Shown: positions 1 through 10,298, numbered from the stretch's first letter. The stretch is DNA of 64,000 bases from Roseburia sp. AF12-17LB (GCF_003479605.1 NZ_QUHR01000004.1:124001-188000), one strand, 5' to 3'. A program made the numbers and translations. The notes: a model not told the origin generated them from the letters alone.

Positions 1-335
1 TCACAATTCAGGAAGAACCGGTTGACTTAGACGGATTAAATTATCTTGCTGGAAAAGATATGGACTTTGTAAATAAGAGCGCAATGAACGGAACCATTCT
101 TGCACATACCGATGGTCAGGTTCCAAACTTCATGGTAAAGATTCCAGAGCAGAACGAATTCTATTTAGGAGAATTATTCTACTTCTTCGAGTTTGCATGT
201 GGTGTCAGCGGATACCTGCTTGGAGTAAATCCATTTAATCAGCCAGGTGTAGAAAGCTACAAGAAGAACATGTTCGCATTACTTGGAAAACCAGGTTATG
301 AAGAAGCAAGAGAAGCATTAATGAAACGTTTATAA
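1..335 (+). CDS. pgi: Glucose-6-phosphate isomerase, C-terminal part
   Basis: Interconverts glucose-6-phosphate and fructose-6-phosphate in cytosolic glycolysis. Only the last ~110 residues are in the window; the open frame runs from base 3 with no start. The tail carries family-typical stretches: [48 protein letters not shown] and [19 protein letters not shown], where the Lys of the last block is in the conserved C-terminal region of the enzyme. The protein ends normally at EALMKRL. It is followed by a clear terminator. Family assignment is secure; nothing can be said about its promoter or N-terminus. Confidence 0.95.
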   Translation, partial: TIQEEPVDLDGLNYLAGKDMDFVNKSAMNGTILAHTDGQVPNFMVKIPEQNEFYLGELFYFFEFACGVSGYLLGVNPFNQPGVESYKKNMFALLGKPGYEEAREALMKRL

Positions 336-402
336 AAACTGCTGAAGCAGGGTAAGATGGAATCATTTAAATTTGAATCAGTCCTTGCATTACAGCAAAA
401 AA

Positions 403-447
403 AGAACTCCATCCGATTGGATATCCAGCCGGATGGAGTTCTTTCTT
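403..447 (+). terminator. Rho-independent terminator after pgi
   Basis: A 13-bp inverted repeat, AGAACTCCATCCG (403-415) with its complement ending at 442, followed by a T-rich run (ttctttgc). It lies 70 bases after the pgi stop and faces the convergent chemotaxis gene. Confidence 0.85.
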
Positions 448-498
448 TGCTTTACAGAAAATTGCTTTCCATTAAAGCAAAAAACGCTCTGCGAGGAT

Positions 499-570
499 GC
501 GCACTGCGGCGTATAAGGTAGATGTCGCAAGCGACCGCCGCAGGCGCGAGAATGTGCCAAGGCACATTCT
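499..570. repeat. GC-rich nested palindromes between pgi and the chemotaxis gene
   Basis: Two inverted repeats sit side by side. The first is a nested hairpin: GCGC and CTGCGGCG (499-511) pair with CGCCGCAG and GCGC (536-547), enclosing a second hairpin GTCGC-AA-GCGAC (524-535). The second is AGAATGTGCC-AA-GGCACATTCT (549-570). The GC content is well above the neighbourhood. No T-run follows on either strand. It could be a dispersed intergenic repeat, a transcript-end structure of the minus-strand gene, or a small structured RNA. Confidence 0.6.
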
Positions 571-578
571 TATGCATA

Positions 579-2390
579 TTATAAAGTAAATGAATTCATA
601 TTTTCTTCCAGGATGGAAGCAATCTCTTTCAGACGATTTGCATTTTCCATGATTTCCTGCATAACATTGCTGACTTCCATAACGGAAGCGGAAGTTTCTT
701 CGGTACTTGCTGCATTCTGCTGGGCAATTGCGGTAAGATTCTGTACGACATCCACAACATCTCCACGGGCTTTATCAAGCTGTGTTGTTTTGGTAGCAAT
801 CTCGCCTACGCCACTGATAGAAGAACTGATTCCATCACGAACCTGTTCGAATACCTGACCGGTCTTATGCACGTTTTCGCTCTGCAGGTTCATAATAGTT
901 TTAACCTCATCCATGGTCTTAACTGCTTTTTCAGAATCTTCAATTAAAGCATGGATAATCTGGTCAATCTGGTTTGCAGATTCATTGGACTGGTCAGCCA
1001 GTTTCTGAATCTGCGATGCAACAACGGCAAATCCACGTCCTGCCTCACCAGCACGGGCTGCTTCGATAGAAGCATTTAAGGAAAGCAGGTTTGTTTCTTC
1101 TGCGATGGAAGAAATCAAAGTTGTAGCTTCTTTAATTTTCAGGGCAGAGATATTAGTTATATTGGTCTGTTCATAAATAACATCAATAGAAGCAATTGCC
1201 TGCTGGTTGATGTTGTCCAGCTCTTTCAGGGTGGCAGCAGCTTCCTCGCTGGATTCACGCATCAGGTTAGCAGTGCTTGTAAGACTTTCAACCTGACTGT
1301 TGGTATGTTCAATCATGTTACCCATATTAACGATATCATCGGTAGCTTTCTGGGTTTCGGAAGCCTGATTGGTTGCTCCGGTAGCAATTTCATTTACTGC
1401 GGTTTCTACATTTCCCACGGTTGATGTTGTGTGGGATGCATTGGTATCCAGTTCAGTAGATGCATTGTAAAGCAGTTCACTCTGGGACTTAATCTGTGAA
1501 ACAATTGTAACTAACTTCTCACGTAAATCTCCGATAGCTCTTGCCATCTGCCCGGTTTCATCCTTACGTTTGCTGATGCGGATAGTAGTCGGGCTTTCTG
1601 CAAAGTTCAGGGAAGAGAAACGTTTGATAACATTGGTAATCTCTACAATCGGACGGGTCATTTTACTTGCAATAAGGAAAGAAATGATTCCCAGTACAAT
1701 AAAGATAACAATTGCGGCACCACCGGCGCGGGCATAAATTGCATCCTTAGCACTTAAAATATCTCCACGGTCAGCAGTAATGACCAAAATAGCTGCTTTA
1801 TTGGAAGTGACATAGTAAGCCGCATATTTTTCAGCACCTTTGAATTCATAGATTACCAGACCCTTCTGCTGTTCTTTACCTGCTTCTAAATCAGCTACCA
1901 CCTGTTTAATTGCGGCATTTTCTACAGGTTGTCCGATTTTACTTTCATCCGGATGGTAAATCATGGTTCCATCTGAACCAACCACATAGGCGTAACTGGA
2001 ATCCAGATCATTGATGCAGACATCACCGATCAGAGTTTCTAGATATGCCTGATTTAAAATAACGTTACCGCTCCGGTTCAGGGCAGCATCAACATTTAAA
2101 CCGCAGGTATCACAGACATCACGCATATAACTTTCTGCCAAAGTGGAAATTGCATTATCCGCAACCGGTATAATCATAATCAGAAGAGAAGCAACACTGA
2201 TGATAATACTCAGCAGAACTAACTGTACAACATTAAAACGCATGGAGTGAAGTCCGGCCTTTTTCTCCTTCTTCTCCTTAGGCACTTTTGGCGCCTTTGG
2301 TGCTTTCGGCACTTTCTGCGCTTTCACAGGCTTTGGAGCCTTTACTGGATTCTGCTTCAAAGCAGAATCTTTTTGCTTACGTTCCTTCAT
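579..2390 (-). CDS. Methyl-accepting chemotaxis protein
   Basis: Membrane chemoreceptor signalling to CheA/CheW, 603 residues. In order: an unusual cytosolic N-terminal tail of about 45 residues rich in Lys-Ala-Pro repeats ([10 protein letters not shown]); a first transmembrane helix near 52-75; an extracellular Cache-like sensor ([19 protein letters not shown]) to about 215; a second transmembrane helix near 222-245; a HAMP domain; and a long cytoplasmic coiled coil whose hairpin tip is the hallmark [20 protein letters not shown]. The ligand cannot be told from sequence. An AAGGAGG site (minus strand, about 2398-2404) fixes the start. An extended -10 (TGATATAAT, complement at about 2469-2477) may be its promoter. 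The KAPK-rich tail is odd for the family. Confidence 0.95.
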   Translation of the reverse strand: MKERKQKDSALKQNPVKAPKPVKAQKVPKAPKAPKVPKEKKEKKAGLHSMRFNVVQLVLLSIIISVASLLIMIIPVADNAISTLAESYMRDVCDTCGLNVDAALNRSGNVILNQAYLETLIGDVCINDLDSSYAYVVGSDGTMIYHPDESKIGQPVENAAIKQVVADLEAGKEQQKGLVIYEFKGAEKYAAYYVTSNKAAILVITADRGDILSAKDAIYARAGGAAIVIFIVLGIISFLIASKMTRPIVEITNVIKRFSSLNFAESPTTIRISKRKDETGQMARAIGDLREKLVTIVSQIKSQSELLYNASTELDTNASHTTSTVGNVETAVNEIATGATNQASETQKATDDIVNMGNMIEHTNSQVESLTSTANLMRESSEEAAATLKELDNINQQAIASIDVIYEQTNITNISALKIKEATTLISSIAEETNLLSLNASIEAARAGEAGRGFAVVASQIQKLADQSNESANQIDQIIHALIEDSEKAVKTMDEVKTIMNLQSENVHKTGQVFEQVRDGISSSISGVGEIATKTTQLDKARGDVVDVVQNLTAIAQQNAASTEETSASVMEVSNVMQEIMENANRLKEIASILEENMNSFTL

Positions 2391-2502
2391 AAAAATACAT
2401 CCTCCTTGATAACCATTACGAAAAAGACGAAATCTTTTCTTGTGATTTTGCGTAATTATTATTAGGAAATTATATCATGAATTGGATAAAAAGTACAGAA
2501 AC

Positions 2503-2531
2503 TTGACAAATAAAAATTACTTTGTTATAAT
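2503..2531 (+). promoter_or_regulatory. Sigma-A promoter of the SleB-type hydrolase gene
   Basis: Consensus TTGACA (2503-2508), 17-bp spacer, consensus TATAAT (2526-2531). The only downstream gene on this strand starts at 2640, giving a leader of about 100 bases. Confidence 0.85.
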
Positions 2532-2639
2532 CCGTGATGTAACAAATTTGTAATAAATGTAATAAAAATGAATAAAATGACATATACTTGTTAATAATCC
2601 TTAAAAAAGATAAACAGGATATATGTTATGGAGGTCAAA

Positions 2640-3821
2640 ATGAATTTAAGAAAAAGAGTGATTGAGAGCACAATTATAGCAGTGATGCTTACCGTTGTAA
2701 CCGCAGTCACAGCAGTTATGCAGACAGCACCAGTAGAAAATGTACCAGAACCGCAGCAGGAAACAAAAGCTGTGGCAGATGTACAGGCAGATGGCTCCGC
2801 CGGCATTATAGAAGAATTGGCATCATTGGGAGACGCGGCAACCGAGCAGGCATCCATTGAACGTGCAGATGTAGTGGTTGTTGCAGAAGCACAGGAAGAG
2901 GAGCCTCAGCTTAGTGAGGAGCAGCAGGCATGGAACAGTAAGCTTATGGCAAATGTGGATGATTTCTTATATATAAGAAGCTCCGCAGATGGAGAGTCTG
3001 AAGTAATTGGAAAATTATATAAAGGTGCAGCAGCTGATATCGTAGAGACATTAGATGGCTGGTATCATATTACATCCGGTTCTGTAGACGGATATGTAAA
3101 GAGCGAATATTGTGTGGCAGGTCAGGAAGCATATGCTTATGCACAGACCGTATGTGACACCGTAGCAACCGTAACCACCGGTGGTCTTCGTGTCCGCAGT
3201 GAAGCAAATCCGGATGCATCTGTTATCAAGGCAGCATCAGAAGGAGATAAGCTTGTAGTTGATACACAGACAGAATCTCCGGAAGGATGGGTTGCAGTCA
3301 GCTTAAAGAATTCCACTGCATTTGTATCTGCAGATTATGTAACCGTATCCTTAAATGTAGCATCAGCAGTTTCCATGGAAGAAGAAAGAGCTGCATTGGA
3401 AGAGAAGGCTGCAGAAGAGGCAGCAAAGAAAGCTGCACAGACTACAACAACCATGGTAACACAGAATGCATCTGTAGCAGCAAACTGTGATGAAGTAACA
3501 CTTCTTGCTGCATTAATCCAGTGCGAAGCAGGCAGTGAGTGTTATGAAGGCCAGCTGGCAGTCGGAGCAGTTGTTATGAACCGTCTGAGAAGTGGTGCAT
3601 ATCCATCCAGCCTTTATGATGTAATTTACCAGAGCGGTCAGTTTACACCAGCAGGAAACGGAAAAGTTGCATCTGTTATTTCAAGCGGTGTCAGCGGAAG
3701 CTGTTTACAGGCAGCACAGGAAGCATTATCCGGTGTAGATAATACCGGTGGGGCATTAAGCTTCCGCCGTGCAAGTTCCGGTCAGGCAGGAGTAGTCATC
3801 GGAAACCATGTATTTTTCTAG
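2640..3821 (+). CDS. Secreted cell wall hydrolase, SH3 domains plus SleB/CwlJ-type hydrolase domain
   Basis: Predicted exported peptidoglycan hydrolase, 393 residues. The start at 2640 is chosen because GGAGG lies at 2630-2634; an ATG at 2628 overlaps that site. Residues 1-28 form a signal peptide (NLRKRVIESTIIAVMLTVV). Two bacterial SH3 repeats follow (FLYIRSSADGESEVIGKLYKG and the later GGLRVRSEANPDASVI), then an Ala/Glu-rich linker, then a C-terminal hydrolase_2 domain (LLAALIQCEAGSECYEGQLA, VGAVVMNRLRSGAYPS, LYDVIYQSGQF) of the SleB/CwlJ type. The catalytic Glu is likely that in QCEAGSE. In sporulating relatives such enzymes act on spore cortex, but SH3-bearing forms are also vegetative, so the exact role is open. 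Monocistronic with its own promoter and terminator. Confidence 0.88.
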   Translation: MNLRKRVIESTIIAVMLTVVTAVTAVMQTAPVENVPEPQQETKAVADVQADGSAGIIEELASLGDAATEQASIERADVVVVAEAQEEEPQLSEEQQAWNSKLMANVDDFLYIRSSADGESEVIGKLYKGAAADIVETLDGWYHITSGSVDGYVKSEYCVAGQEAYAYAQTVCDTVATVTTGGLRVRSEANPDASVIKAASEGDKLVVDTQTESPEGWVAVSLKNSTAFVSADYVTVSLNVASAVSMEEERAALEEKAAEEAAKKAAQTTTTMVTQNASVAANCDEVTLLAALIQCEAGSECYEGQLAVGAVVMNRLRSGAYPSSLYDVIYQSGQFTPAGNGKVASVISSGVSGSCLQAAQEALSGVDNTGGALSFRRASSGQAGVVIGNHVFF

Positions 3822-3854
3822 GAAAATGTAAGAAAATATAAGAGAGTATAAAGT

Positions 3855-3890
3855 CAGGGTGTCAAAAGAAGTTTTTGGCACCCTGTTGTA
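3855..3890 (+). terminator. Terminator after the SleB-type hydrolase gene
   Basis: Inverted repeat CAGGGTGTCAAAA (3855-3867) with TTTTTGGCACCCTG (3872-3885); a short T-containing tail follows. Confidence 0.75.
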
Positions 3891-3953
3891 ATCTTGGAAA
3901 AAGTATAGTAATATGTGAATAGTTATTCAAAATATAAGTTTTGGAGGGTAAAA

Positions 3954-4880
3954 ATGGAAGGATTAATAGCACTTATCATTTTAGTAATACTAGTACTGGT
4001 AATTATTGTATCCTGTATCAAGATTGTACCGCAGGCAAATGCAGTTGTTGTAGAGCGTCTGGGCGGATATCTTGCAACCTGGGGCGTAGGTCTTCATTTT
4101 AAAGCACCGTTTATTGACCGTATCGCGAAGAGAGTTCTTTTAAAAGAGCAGGTGGTTGATTTCCCACCACAGCCGGTAATTACCAAAGATAATGTAACCA
4201 TGCAGATTGACACCGTTGTATATTTCCAGATTACAGACCCGAAGTTATTTGCTTACGGTGTTGAAAATCCGATTATGGCAATCGAAAATCTGACAGCAAC
4301 CACACTTCGTAATATCATCGGTGATTTGGAATTAGATGAGACCCTTACTTCAAGAGAGACCATCAATACCAAGATGAGAGCTTCCCTGGATGTGGCAACA
4401 GACCCATGGGGAATCAAGGTAAACCGTGTAGAGTTAAAGAATATCATCCCACCAAAGGCAATTCAGGATGCCATGGAGAAACAGATGAAGGCAGAGCGTG
4501 AAAGACGTGAAGCAATTCTTCGTGCAGAAGGTGAGAAGAAATCTACGATTCTTGTAGCAGAAGGTAAGAAAGAATCAGCAATCTTAGATGCAGAGGCAGA
4601 GAAGACTGCCGCAATTTTACGTGCAGAGGCACAGAAGGAAGCAACCGTAAAAGAAGCAGAAGGTCAGGCAGAAGCAATCTTAAAGATTCAGCAGGCAAAT
4701 GCAGACGGACTTCGTTTCTTAAAAGAAGCAGCACCGGACGATGCTGTATTACAGCTTAAGAGCCTGGAAGCTTTTGCAAAGGCTGCAGATGGAAAGGCAA
4801 CAAAGATTATCATACCATCTGAGATACAGGGTGTTGCAGGGCTGGTAAAATCAATTACAGAGGTTGCCGAAGATAAATAA
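3954..4880 (+). CDS. SPFH/band 7 family membrane protein (stomatin/QmcA-like)
   Basis: Membrane scaffold protein of the stomatin/prohibitin/flotillin superfamily, 308 residues. An N-terminal transmembrane helix (LIALIILVILVLVIIVSCI) is followed by the SPFH domain (VVVERLGGYLATWGVGLHF, VTKDNVTMQIDTVVYFQITD, TLRNIIGDLELDETLTSR) and a long Ala/Glu/Lys coiled coil with repeated AEGEKKSTILVAEGKKESAIL-type heptads. The start at 3954 follows GGAGGG (3943-3948); an upstream in-frame GTG at 3915 has no ribosome site. No NfeD partner lies next to it. Such proteins organise membrane microdomains and modulate FtsH-type proteolysis; a specific role here is inference. Confidence 0.92.
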   Translation: MEGLIALIILVILVLVIIVSCIKIVPQANAVVVERLGGYLATWGVGLHFKAPFIDRIAKRVLLKEQVVDFPPQPVITKDNVTMQIDTVVYFQITDPKLFAYGVENPIMAIENLTATTLRNIIGDLELDETLTSRETINTKMRASLDVATDPWGIKVNRVELKNIIPPKAIQDAMEKQMKAERERREAILRAEGEKKSTILVAEGKKESAILDAEAEKTAAILRAEAQKEATVKEAEGQAEAILKIQQANADGLRFLKEAAPDDAVLQLKSLEAFAKAADGKATKIIIPSEIQGVAGLVKSITEVAEDK

Positions 4881-4912
4881 TTAAAAAGGAAACCATAAAC
4901 CTAAAATGAAAT

Positions 4913-4948
4913 CGGGCTGCCACATCTATGTAGGACAGCCCGTTTTGT
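4913..4948 (+). terminator. Terminator after the SPFH gene
   Basis: Stem CGGGCTG (4913-4919) with CAGCCCG (4936-4942) followed by TTTTG. It lies in the short gap before argF, so it also forms the argF leader and could attenuate readthrough. Confidence 0.75.
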
Positions 4949-4980
4949 ATCAAAGAGTAAGAAGAAAAGAGGAAAAAGCA

Positions 4981-5970
4981 ATGAATTTAAAAGGACGTAA
5001 TTTCTTAAAATTGATGGATTTTGAACCAGAAGAAATCCTCTATATGATAGATCTGGCAGCAGACCTGAAAGCAAAGAAGAAACAGGGTATTCTGCATGAC
5101 AGCCTGATTGGGAAAAACATTGCCCTGATTTTTGAAAAAACCAGTACCAGAACCCGCTGCTCATTTGAAGTGGCAGCCCATGACCTTGGCATGCACGTAA
5201 CTTACCTTGACCCGTCAGGCTCCCAGATTGGAAAGAAAGAGAGCATTCCGGATACCGCAAGAGTTTTGGGACGTATGTTTGATGGAATCGAATATCGTGG
5301 CTATGGGCAGGATATCGTAGAAGAACTGGCAAAATATGCAGGCGTTCCGGTATGGAACGGACTGACCAATGAATTTCATCCGACCCAGATGTTAGCAGAT
5401 ATGCTGACCATCCGCGAGCATCTTGGCAGATTAAAGGGCGTAAAGTTGGCATATATGGGAGATGCCCGTTATAATATGGGAAATTCCCTGATGGTAACCT
5501 GTGCAAAACTGGGAATGCATTTTGTGGCATGTACCAATAAAAAATATTTCCCGGATCCAAAGCTGGTTACATATTGTGAAGATGTGGCATCCCGCACAGG
5601 CGGAACCATTACTCTGACAGAAGATGCCATGGAAGGAACCAGGGGTGCAGACATTGTCTATACTGATGTGTGGGTATCCATGGGTGAGCCGGAAGAGGCC
5701 TGGAAAGAGCGTATTACAGACCTGATGCCATATCAGGTAAATAAGAAGCTGATGGATAATGCAGGAGAGCAGGCGTTGTTTATGCATTGTCTCCCGGCAT
5801 TCCATGACCTTAAGACTAAGATTGGACAGGATGTCTATGAGAAATTCGGATACTCCGAGCTGGAAGTAACCGATGAAGTATTCGAAAGTGAGAAATCCAT
5901 CGTATTTGATGAAGCAGAGAATCGTATGCATACGATTAAGGCAGTTATGCTTGCAACTTTAGGAGAATAA
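4981..5970 (+). CDS. argF: Ornithine carbamoyltransferase
   Basis: Transfers carbamoyl from carbamoyl phosphate to ornithine, giving citrulline, in arginine metabolism; 329 residues, normal length. The carbamoyl-phosphate loop [11 protein letters not shown] lies near residue 50, the [16 protein letters not shown] block near 133, and the ornithine-binding HCLPAF near 269. The stretch [20 protein letters not shown] is like catabolic-type (ArcB) enzymes as well as many clostridial biosynthetic ones, so direction of flux cannot be decided. No arcA or arcC is adjacent. The start at 4981 follows GAGGAAA; upstream in-frame codons to 4906 cross the preceding terminator. Six bases separate it from birA, suggesting one transcript. 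Confidence 0.94.
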   Translation: MNLKGRNFLKLMDFEPEEILYMIDLAADLKAKKKQGILHDSLIGKNIALIFEKTSTRTRCSFEVAAHDLGMHVTYLDPSGSQIGKKESIPDTARVLGRMFDGIEYRGYGQDIVEELAKYAGVPVWNGLTNEFHPTQMLADMLTIREHLGRLKGVKLAYMGDARYNMGNSLMVTCAKLGMHFVACTNKKYFPDPKLVTYCEDVASRTGGTITLTEDAMEGTRGADIVYTDVWVSMGEPEEAWKERITDLMPYQVNKKLMDNAGEQALFMHCLPAFHDLKTKIGQDVYEKFGYSELEVTDEVFESEKSIVFDEAENRMHTIKAVMLATLGE

Positions 5971-5976
5971 GAACCT

Positions 5977-6954
5977 ATGAAAGCAAAAATACTTGCAGCA
6001 CTGCGGGAGGCGGAAGGTTATGTTTCCGGACAGGAGCTTTGTGAACGCTTTGGTGTATCAAGAACCGCAGTGTGGAAGGCAATCAATCAGTTGAAAAAGG
6101 ATGGCTATGAAATTGAAGCGGTGCAGAACCGGGGCTACCGGATTGTAGGCGCACCGGATATCTTAAGCGAAAATGAATTGAGCAGCATCCGTAAAACAGA
6201 CTGGATTGGAAAGAAAATCTATTATTATGATGAAACAGATTCTACTAATGTAAGAGCCAGCCGTCTTGCAGAAGAGGGTGCAGAGCATGGAACCCTTGTG
6301 GTGGCAGACCAGCAGGATGCCGGAAAAGGCAGACGGGGAAGAGGCTGGAGTTCCCTGCCGGGAACCGGAATCTTTATGACACTGATTTTAAAACCGGAGC
6401 TGAATCCTTCCAATGCATCCATGCTGACACTGGTGGCAGCCATGGCAGTGGCAAAGGGCATTACCCGCTGCACCGGTATGGAAGCAAAGATAAAGTGGCC
6501 AAATGATATTGTCATCAACGGTAAGAAAGTAGTAGGAATTCTGACGGAAATGAGTGCACAGATGGATTATGTAAACCATATTGTGGTTGGCATAGGCATC
6601 AATGTAAATAATGAAAGTTTTCCGGAAGAAATTGCGCAGAATGCCACCTCACTTCTGTTACAAAGTGGAAAACGGGTAAACCGCGCAGCATTAATAGAAG
6701 CTGTCTGGGAAGAATTCGAGCATTATTATGACCGGTTTATGGCATATCAGGATTTACGGGATCTGCGGAAGGAATACGATGCAAGTCTTGCCAATAAAGG
6801 GCAGAAGGTAAGAGTGTTAGACCCGAAAGAGCCATTTGAGGGAGTGGCACAGGGCATTACCGACCGGGGCGAATTAATCGTGGATACCTGGGAAGCAAGA
6901 AAACTGGTGTCTTCCGGGGAAGTATCTGTCCGCGGGATTTATGGATATGTATAG
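5977..6954 (+). CDS. birA: Bifunctional biotin-protein ligase / biotin operon repressor
   Basis: Activates biotin to biotinyl-AMP and attaches it to carboxylase carrier lysines; the N-terminal winged helix lets it act as a repressor. 325 residues. The HTH is at about 1-60 (LCERFGVSRTAVWKAINQLKKDG). The ligase core has the ATP/biotin loop GKGRRGRGWSSLPG near 116-130 and KWPNDIVINGKKVVGILTE near 172-191, then a C-terminal SH3-like cap. Group II architecture is complete. No biotin synthesis genes are in view, so its regulatory targets are elsewhere. Confidence 0.95.
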   Translation: MKAKILAALREAEGYVSGQELCERFGVSRTAVWKAINQLKKDGYEIEAVQNRGYRIVGAPDILSENELSSIRKTDWIGKKIYYYDETDSTNVRASRLAEEGAEHGTLVVADQQDAGKGRRGRGWSSLPGTGIFMTLILKPELNPSNASMLTLVAAMAVAKGITRCTGMEAKIKWPNDIVINGKKVVGILTEMSAQMDYVNHIVVGIGINVNNESFPEEIAQNATSLLLQSGKRVNRAALIEAVWEEFEHYYDRFMAYQDLRDLRKEYDASLANKGQKVRVLDPKEPFEGVAQGITDRGELIVDTWEARKLVSSGEVSVRGIYGYV

Positions 6955-7048
6955 ATATGCATAGAGATAGATGTTTATAGGATAGACAGGAAAAACCACA
7001 TTTACCAGATATAAAAAAGGCATAAATAAGAAAAAGGAGTATGAATAT

Positions 7049-7396
7049 ATGGAGCAGGAAGAAATCGTTTTATGCGGTTCCAGCGCTTATACCAAGAAAT
7101 TCTATCTGAATCCGTTGTTTAACGGACTTCCGGAGGGAATCAAAGAGGACTTGAATATTCTTTGTGTACTGTATACAGAGGATATCGGAGGAACACTGCA
7201 GCTTATATTTGACAAAGAGGGAAATCTTAATTTCCGGACGGAATGTGAGGATGGAGATTTCTTCTATGATGAAATCGGCAGTGTGTTAAAAATCAAACAG
7301 ATGCAGCGGGAAAAGACAGAGCTCTTTGAATCGCTTGAAATGTATTACCGTGTATTTTTCCTGGGAGAAGAATTCACAGAAGATAAGGAGGACTAA
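7049..7396 (+). CDS. Small conserved protein, DUF6145-like
   Basis: 115-residue soluble, acidic protein with no signal peptide or transmembrane segment. I recognise it only as a clostridial conserved hypothetical resembling DUF6145 ([42 protein letters not shown]). AAGGAG sits about 8 bases before the ATG at 7049. It ends 1 base before the coaX start at 7398, with the coaX ribosome site inside its 3' end, so the two are probably translationally linked. Function unknown. Confidence 0.75.
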   Translation: MEQEEIVLCGSSAYTKKFYLNPLFNGLPEGIKEDLNILCVLYTEDIGGTLQLIFDKEGNLNFRTECEDGDFFYDEIGSVLKIKQMQREKTELFESLEMYYRVFFLGEEFTEDKED

Positions 7397-7397
7397 T

Positions 7398-8168
7398 ATG
7401 TTACTGGCAATTGACGTAGGAAATACCAACATTACCATTGGAGTGTTTGATAAGGAAAAATTAATCACAACATTTCGTATGACAACAAAAATGCAGAGAA
7501 CTTCTGATGAATACGGTATTACAATCATTGATTTATTAGAGCATAACGAGATTTCCCATAATGAAATCAAGGATGCCATCATTTCATCGGTAGTACCAAA
7601 TGTCATGCATTCCCTCTGCAGTGGAATGATTAAATATTTTGAGATTCAGCCAATGGTGGTGGAGCCGGGCGTGAAGACAGGAATCCGTATCACATCCGAG
7701 AATCCGGCGCAGATTGGCGCGGATAGAATCGTAGACGCTGTAGGTGCATATGAGCTTTATGGCGGACCGGTTGTAGTAATCGACTATGGTACAGCAACCA
7801 CCTATGACTTCGTCAATGGAAATGGAGATTTCTTCGCAGGAGTAACTTCCCCGGGAATTCGCATTTCTGCAAAGGCACTCTGGGAAGATGCCGCAAAGCT
7901 TCCGGAAATCGAGATTAAGAAACCGTCTACCATCCTTGCAAGAGAAACTATCAGCAGTATGCAGGCAGGACTGATATTCGGACAGATTGGACAGACAGAA
8001 TATATCGTAAAAAATATGATAAAAGAATCCGGACTTAAGGATGTAAAAGTAGTTGCAACCGGCGGACTGGGTAAAATCATTGCAAATGAGACAAAATATA
8101 TTCAGTACTACAATCCGACACTGACATTAGAAGGAATGCGTCTTATTTACGCAAAACAGAAACGATGA
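7398..8168 (+). CDS. coaX: Type III pantothenate kinase
   Basis: ATP-dependent phosphorylation of pantothenate, first step of coenzyme A synthesis; 256 residues. ASKHA-fold motifs: phosphate-1 loop [17 protein letters not shown] at 2-18, the [16 protein letters not shown] block, phosphate-2 [14 protein letters not shown], and the adenosine loop [12 protein letters not shown] near the end. The start at 7398 is preceded by AAGGAGG; a longer in-frame opening from 7326 lies inside the upstream gene. It overlaps the dusB start by 4 bases (ATGA), a coupled pair. Confidence 0.96.
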   Translation: MLLAIDVGNTNITIGVFDKEKLITTFRMTTKMQRTSDEYGITIIDLLEHNEISHNEIKDAIISSVVPNVMHSLCSGMIKYFEIQPMVVEPGVKTGIRITSENPAQIGADRIVDAVGAYELYGGPVVVIDYGTATTYDFVNGNGDFFAGVTSPGIRISAKALWEDAAKLPEIEIKKPSTILARETISSMQAGLIFGQIGQTEYIVKNMIKESGLKDVKVVATGGLGKIIANETKYIQYYNPTLTLEGMRLIYAKQKR

Positions 8169-9139
8169 AACTGACAATAGGAAATGTAACACTTGATAAT
8201 AATTTGATATTAGCACCAATGGCAGGGGTAACAGACCTGCCATTTCGTGTACTTTGCAAAGAACAGGGAGCAGGACTTATCTGCATGGAAATGGTCAGTG
8301 CTAAAGGCATTTATTATAATAATAAGAATACCGAGAGCCTGCTTGCCATTGATGAGCGGGAGCATCCGGTTTCCCTGCAGCTTTTTGGCTCCGACCCGGA
8401 AATTATGAGCGAGATGGCAAAGCGTATCGAGCATCGACCGTTTGATATTCTTGACATCAATATGGGATGTCCGGTGCCAAAGGTAGTCAATAATGGTGAC
8501 GGCTCTGCACTGATGAAAAATCCGATTCTGGCAGGTGAAATCATCGAAAAAACAGCAAAAGCCATAAAGAAGCCTCTGACGGTAAAAATCAGAAAGGGCT
8601 TTGACGATGCCCATGTCAATGCGGTAGAAATGGCACATATTGCGGAAGAGTCCGGGGCAGCTGCCATTGCGGTGCATGGACGGACCAGGGAACAGTATTA
8701 CTCCGGCAAAGCGGACTGGGAGATTATCCGGAAAGTGAAAGAAGCAGTAAAGGTTCCGGTCATTGGAAATGGTGATATTTTTACCCCACAGGATGCGTAC
8801 CGGATGCAGCAGGAAACCGGCTGTGACGGGCTGATGATAGCAAGGGGAGCACAGGGAAATCCGTGGATATTTGCACAGATTAACCATTTCTTAGAAACAG
8901 GTGAAGAACTGCCGAAGCCATCCGCCAAAGAAATGGTGGATATGGTGCTGCGTCATGCAAAGATGCAGATTGCCTTTAAGGGCGAATTTACCGGAATGCG
9001 GGAAATGCGTAAGCACGCAGCCTGGTACACCGGCGGCTACAAGCATGCATCCAGGCTTCGAAGCCTGCTCAATGAAGTGGAGACTTACGAACAGCTGGAG
9101 GAATTATTAGAAACCTTTGCATCATATAATGAAGCATGA
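8165..9139 (+). CDS. dusB: tRNA-dihydrouridine synthase B
   Basis: FMN/NADPH enzyme reducing specific uridines in tRNA to dihydrouridine; 324 residues. TIM-barrel motifs: [20 protein letters not shown], the [21 protein letters not shown] block with catalytic Cys in [43 protein letters not shown] and [15 protein letters not shown]. The C-terminal helical tRNA-binding region includes [11 protein letters not shown]. Overlaps coaX and the next gene by 4 bases each, so all three are one operon. Confidence 0.95.
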   Translation: MKLTIGNVTLDNNLILAPMAGVTDLPFRVLCKEQGAGLICMEMVSAKGIYYNNKNTESLLAIDEREHPVSLQLFGSDPEIMSEMAKRIEHRPFDILDINMGCPVPKVVNNGDGSALMKNPILAGEIIEKTAKAIKKPLTVKIRKGFDDAHVNAVEMAHIAEESGAAAIAVHGRTREQYYSGKADWEIIRKVKEAVKVPVIGNGDIFTPQDAYRMQQETGCDGLMIARGAQGNPWIFAQINHFLETGEELPKPSAKEMVDMVLRHAKMQIAFKGEFTGMREMRKHAAWYTGGYKHASRLRSLLNEVETYEQLEELLETFASYNEA

Positions 9140-9771
9140 AATGGTGGAAAAAATTAAAAAGTCTTTTACGCAGGAATAAAAGCAATCTGCAATCAGAAAA
9201 CAGGAACAGCCGTCAGGAACAGAATAACTTTATTGAAAAAGAAATTTATTTTCCCTGCAATGCATTTTTTCGGAAAATAATCGAAGCAGTATTAGAGCAG
9301 AAAGGCATTTCCTACCGGGACATGCGGCTGTTTGTCATTGATGTGGAAGCGGGGGAATATCTTCAGCAGGAGGAAGAACAGTATATGCTCCGGCAGCTTT
9401 ATCCGGGACTTAATGTATATACGCTTTGCACCGGTCAGTCAGAACATCACCAAGGGGAAATAGAGTATCTCTATGAGGAACTGGGACTGATTGTAGAAGT
9501 GATTGGAAAAGAGGAAAATGCAATTCAAAAGGGAACCGGTCCGGAAGAGGGCAGACTGATACTGGATTTTGAAGCTGACGGAAGAATCCGGGAAGAATTT
9601 CTATCGGAAAAAAGTATCTATATTTCCATTTATAAAAGGAACTGGTATCAGCGGGCAAATCTTGACATTGAGGTACCTATTGGGTATAATATTATGATTG
9701 TTAAGGGAACCGGTTTTACAGGCTGTGAAGCGGTTTCAGATCGATTAGAGCGAGAATTTTATGCAGAATAG
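9136..9771 (+). CDS. Conserved hypothetical between dusB and greA
   Basis: 211 residues, start overlapping the dusB stop (ATGA). A basic N-terminus ([15 protein letters not shown]) may bind membrane or nucleic acid; the rest is acidic and globular with no transmembrane helix or recognisable motif. The C-terminal half has a beta-rich segment ([20 protein letters not shown]). I do not recognise a family with known function. Its place between tRNA modification, GreA and LysS genes hints only at a housekeeping context. Confidence 0.7.
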   Translation: MKWWKKLKSLLRRNKSNLQSENRNSRQEQNNFIEKEIYFPCNAFFRKIIEAVLEQKGISYRDMRLFVIDVEAGEYLQQEEEQYMLRQLYPGLNVYTLCTGQSEHHQGEIEYLYEELGLIVEVIGKEENAIQKGTGPEEGRLILDFEADGRIREEFLSEKSIYISIYKRNWYQRANLDIEVPIGYNIMIVKGTGFTGCEAVSDRLEREFYAE

Positions 9772-9800
9772 AAAATCTATAAAAGGAAGGGCTAATAAGC

Positions 9801-10280
9801 ATGGATAAGAAAAACATTTTGACCTATCAGGGTTTACAGAAACTGGAAGACGAGTTACAGAATCTGAAAGTGGTCAGAAGAAAAGAAGTTGCACAGAAGA
9901 TTAAAGAAGCAAGAGAGCAGGGAGACTTATCTGAGAACGCTGAGTATGATGCAGCAAAAGATGAGCAGCGTGATATCGAAGCAAGAATCGAACAGATCGA
10001 GAAAATCTTAAAGAATGCAGAAGTCGTAGTAGAAGAAGAAGTTGATTTAGACAAGATTAACATCGGATGTCAGGTAAAAATCCTTGATATGGAATTCGAT
10101 GAGGAACTGGAATATAAAATTGTTGGTTCTACAGAGGCAAACAGCTTAAAGGGAAAGATTTCCAACGAGTCTCCGGTTGGTAAAGCATTAATCGGTGCCG
10201 GCGTTGGTGACGTAGTAGAAGTTGAGACCCAGATGGGTAACTTAAAATATAAAGTATTAGGAATCCAAAGATCAAACTAA
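9801..10280 (+). CDS. greA: Transcription elongation factor GreA
   Basis: Binds RNA polymerase and stimulates cleavage of backtracked RNA; 159 residues, normal length. N-terminal antiparallel coiled coil with the acidic tip GDLSENAEYDAAKDEQ (the D and E residues that reach the active centre), then the FKBP-like C-terminal domain (YKIVGSTEANSLKGKISNES, PVGKALIGAGVGDVVEV). AAGGAAG precedes the ATG. Eighteen bases separate it from lysS. Confidence 0.97.
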   Translation: MDKKNILTYQGLQKLEDELQNLKVVRRKEVAQKIKEAREQGDLSENAEYDAAKDEQRDIEARIEQIEKILKNAEVVVEEEVDLDKINIGCQVKILDMEFDEELEYKIVGSTEANSLKGKISNESPVGKALIGAGVGDVVEVETQMGNLKYKVLGIQRSN

Positions 10281-10298
10281 CAGATTAGGAGAACAAAG

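Noticed and set aside
4901..5560. 219-residue minus-strand open frame opposite argF
   Set aside because: No ribosome site and no family pattern; argF on the other strand is a complete known enzyme.
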